6,259 nucleotides of DNA. Source: Treponema sp. GTDB taxonomy: Bacteria; Spirochaetota; Spirochaetia; Treponematales; Rectinemataceae. A program made the translations under genes and the position numbers. The notes under the pieces were generated by a model. That model was not told the DNA's origin and ran no database searches. It saw nothing but the letters and a program-made list of their open reading frames with translations. This document shows, one piece after another, positions 4,716 through 6,259 of this stretch; the first letter of the stretch is position 1, and the number at the start of each line of letters is the position of its first letter. The stretch lies in the NCBI GenBank assembly GCA_017849315.1, contig JAFIHQ010000071.1, positions 1 to 6,259 of the forward strand. Reading direction: 5' to 3'.

Positions 4716-6259
4716 ATGGACCTAAGAGAACCGCAAGACCTTGTCAGGAAGATCTACCAAGACATAAGTTTTACCTTACTCGTGGATAGAATCAAAAAAA
4801 GTGATTTTCCAGTCGAGACTTATGAAACTGAAAACTCCTACTTGGCATACTTGCTGTCAGCCTTGCGGAATAAAGATGCAAGCAGTTTCTTTGTAGTTCT
4901 TCCGACCGATCAGGAAGCGGAAAACTTTGTCTCTGATCTTGCTTTTTGGGGCCAGGAGGCGAGGCTTCTGCCGTGGTGGCACTCCATGGCATACCGGCCG
5001 GTGGCTCCAAGATCCCGAGTGTTTGGAGAGCGGGTTTTAGCCTTGAGTTCACTTGCCACTAGGACAAATGGAATTGTCGTGGCAAGCTATCGGGCTTTTG
5101 TAACCTGCGTTCCTTCCGCTTCGGAGTTTAAGAAACTTCTCGTAGAAATCAGAAAAAGCCAGCAGTTCAATCCAGAAGAAATCGCCGACAGATTGACCCA
5201 CTACGGCTATTTGCGGGTACCGCAGGTTGCACTTCCCGGCGAGTTTGCAGTGCGGGGCGAAGTTGTGGACCTATTCATGCCTGGCGATACAGAAGCTCTT
5301 CGAGTACAGTTCGATTATGATGTTGTTAAGAAAATAACTCGCTTCGACGCATCCCTCCAATCCGGCAAAGAAGAGGTCACCTCATTTGTTTTGAGACCTC
5401 TCAAGGAAATACTTTGGGACGAGAACTCTATAAACCAGGTTCTTGCAAGAGCTAAAGAATTCCCGGGTTGTAAAGACAGGCTTGATCCGCTTGCGGAAGC
5501 TCTGTTTCAACAAGGCGAGTTTAAAGGTGAGGAGCTTTGGTATCCTTGTGCCGACGAGGTTATGCATACAGTAACAGAATTCTTCGACACATCAACTGTT
5601 CTTTTTCTTCTCAACATGGAACGCCTGACTGCTCAAGAGGAACTGACGCGCAAAGAATACGCAGGAGTTTATCGCAATGCTCTGCGAGAGATGCCGGTTC
5701 CACCTCCAGAAGCTAGCCTTAATGCCTTTGCGGACGCAAAGTCTACTTGGCAGCGGGTTGTCGAGTCCTTCGCATTAAAGGATGAACAACAAAAAAGGCG
5801 TCTTTCGCTCAATGGCGAGCCCCCTCGTTCTTTTTTTGGCAATATTAAGTATTTCAAAGAGGACCTCGCAAACCATGAAAAAATCAAGGAAGAGACGGTC
5901 ATTGTGGCAAGCTCAGAGATCCAGGCTGAGCGCATAGCTAATTTGTTGCAGGATGACAAAGTATCCCTCATGACGGGTGATCTTTCTGCGGGCTTTTCTG
6001 CACCTTCGTTGTCACTTCGCGTTGTTCAGGAGAACGAGATCTTTGGACGTCGCAAAAGGATACCCAAAAGCCTTTCTACGGCTCGTAGTAGTGTCATTGA
6101 CAGCTTTGTCGAGCTTTCTCCTGGAGATTATGTTGTCCACGTCAATTACGGGATCGGACGGTTTGCCAGTATCGAGCGTATGACGGTCCTTGGTAACGAG
6201 CGGGATTATATAAAGATCGAATATGCGGACACGGAAACTGTATTCGTGCCTATAGAACA
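4716..6259 (+). CDS. mfd: Transcription-repair coupling factor Mfd, N-terminal part (partial)
   Basis: Mfd is a DNA translocase that removes RNA polymerase stalled at lesions and recruits UvrA. The frame is open from the ATG to the window edge, 514 codons, under half of the usual 1100-1150. Residues about 30-200 form the UvrB-like module: SFFVVLPTDQEAENFV near 57, LLPWWHSMAYRPVAPRS near 85-101, and VPQVALPGEFAVRGEVVDLF at 168-187, which matches the UvrB/Mfd domain that contacts UvrA. Around 466 begins the RNA-polymerase-interacting (CarD-like) domain, ELSPGDYVVHVNYGIGRF at 466-483, followed by the EYADTETVFVPIE strand where the window ends. The translocase motor and C-terminal autoinhibitory domain lie beyond the edge. 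As in other Mfd proteins, no Walker A motif is seen in the N-terminal module. The start could instead be the in-frame ATG at 4695. Identification is firm. Confidence 0.96.
   Translation, partial: MDLREPQDLVRKIYQDISFTLLVDRIKKSDFPVETYETENSYLAYLLSALRNKDASSFFVVLPTDQEAENFVSDLAFWGQEARLLPWWHSMAYRPVAPRSRVFGERVLALSSLATRTNGIVVASYRAFVTCVPSASEFKKLLVEIRKSQQFNPEEIADRLTHYGYLRVPQVALPGEFAVRGEVVDLFMPGDTEALRVQFDYDVVKKITRFDASLQSGKEEVTSFVLRPLKEILWDENSINQVLARAKEFPGCKDRLDPLAEALFQQGEFKGEELWYPCADEVMHTVTEFFDTSTVLFLLNMERLTAQEELTRKEYAGVYRNALREMPVPPPEASLNAFADAKSTWQRVVESFALKDEQQKRRLSLNGEPPRSFFGNIKYFKEDLANHEKIKEETVIVASSEIQAERIANLLQDDKVSLMTGDLSAGFSAPSLSLRVVQENEIFGRRKRIPKSLSTARSSVIDSFVELSPGDYVVHVNYGIGRFASIERMTVLGNERDYIKIEYADTETVFVPIE

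Noticed and set aside
4792..5971. Several short minus-strand open frames under mfd
   Set aside because: They lie opposite well-conserved Mfd residues, are scattered, and have no recognisable domains.

Overview
This window looks like a chromosomal segment of a bacterium that uses an archaeal/vacuolar-type (V/A-type) rotary ATPase, most likely a spirochaete of the Treponema/Spirochaeta group. The inference rests on three things: the gene order atpD-atpI-atpK, which matches the Treponema V-ATPase operon as I remember it; the N-terminus MIVPMKKF of subunit I; and the bacterial short-form IspG. Base composition is balanced by eye. The organism assignment is an inference and no search was run.

Layout. 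Positions 1-2417 (+) hold the end of the V-ATPase operon: the last codons of subunit D, complete subunit I (640 aa) and complete proteolipid subunit K (143 aa). Stops and starts are tightly coupled: an ATGA overlap joins D to I, and the Shine-Dalgarno of K lies in the last codons of I. After 65 bases with no visible terminator comes a complete ispG (2483-3586, +), an iron-sulfur enzyme of the MEP isoprenoid pathway. It may be read through from the ATPase operon but is functionally unrelated to it.

Positions 3620-4631 are on the minus strand, convergent with ispG. They hold an ArsR-type winged-helix regulator (3620-3988) and, upstream of it, a small response-regulator-like protein (4122-4631) with a degenerate receiver domain. 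The 133 bases between them are AT-rich and carry a perfect 15-bp tandem repeat, same-orientation ATGAA elements, and a possible promoter that would make arsR almost leaderless.

From about 4632 to the right edge (+), divergent from the receiver-like gene, there is a short promoter region and the first 514 codons of mfd, the transcription-repair coupling factor. It is cut off by the window edge inside the RNA-polymerase-interacting domain.

Most of the window is core housekeeping sequence. The least ordinary part is the minus-strand pair between ispG and mfd: a pseudo-receiver protein with Glu where the phospho-accepting Asp should be, an 8-A tract near its 3' end that could shift it into a longer tail, and an ArsR regulator with a non-standard cysteine set and an unusual upstream region. 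I do not see clear evidence of a wholly new system. No tRNA, rRNA, CRISPR array, insertion sequence or prophage gene was recognised.
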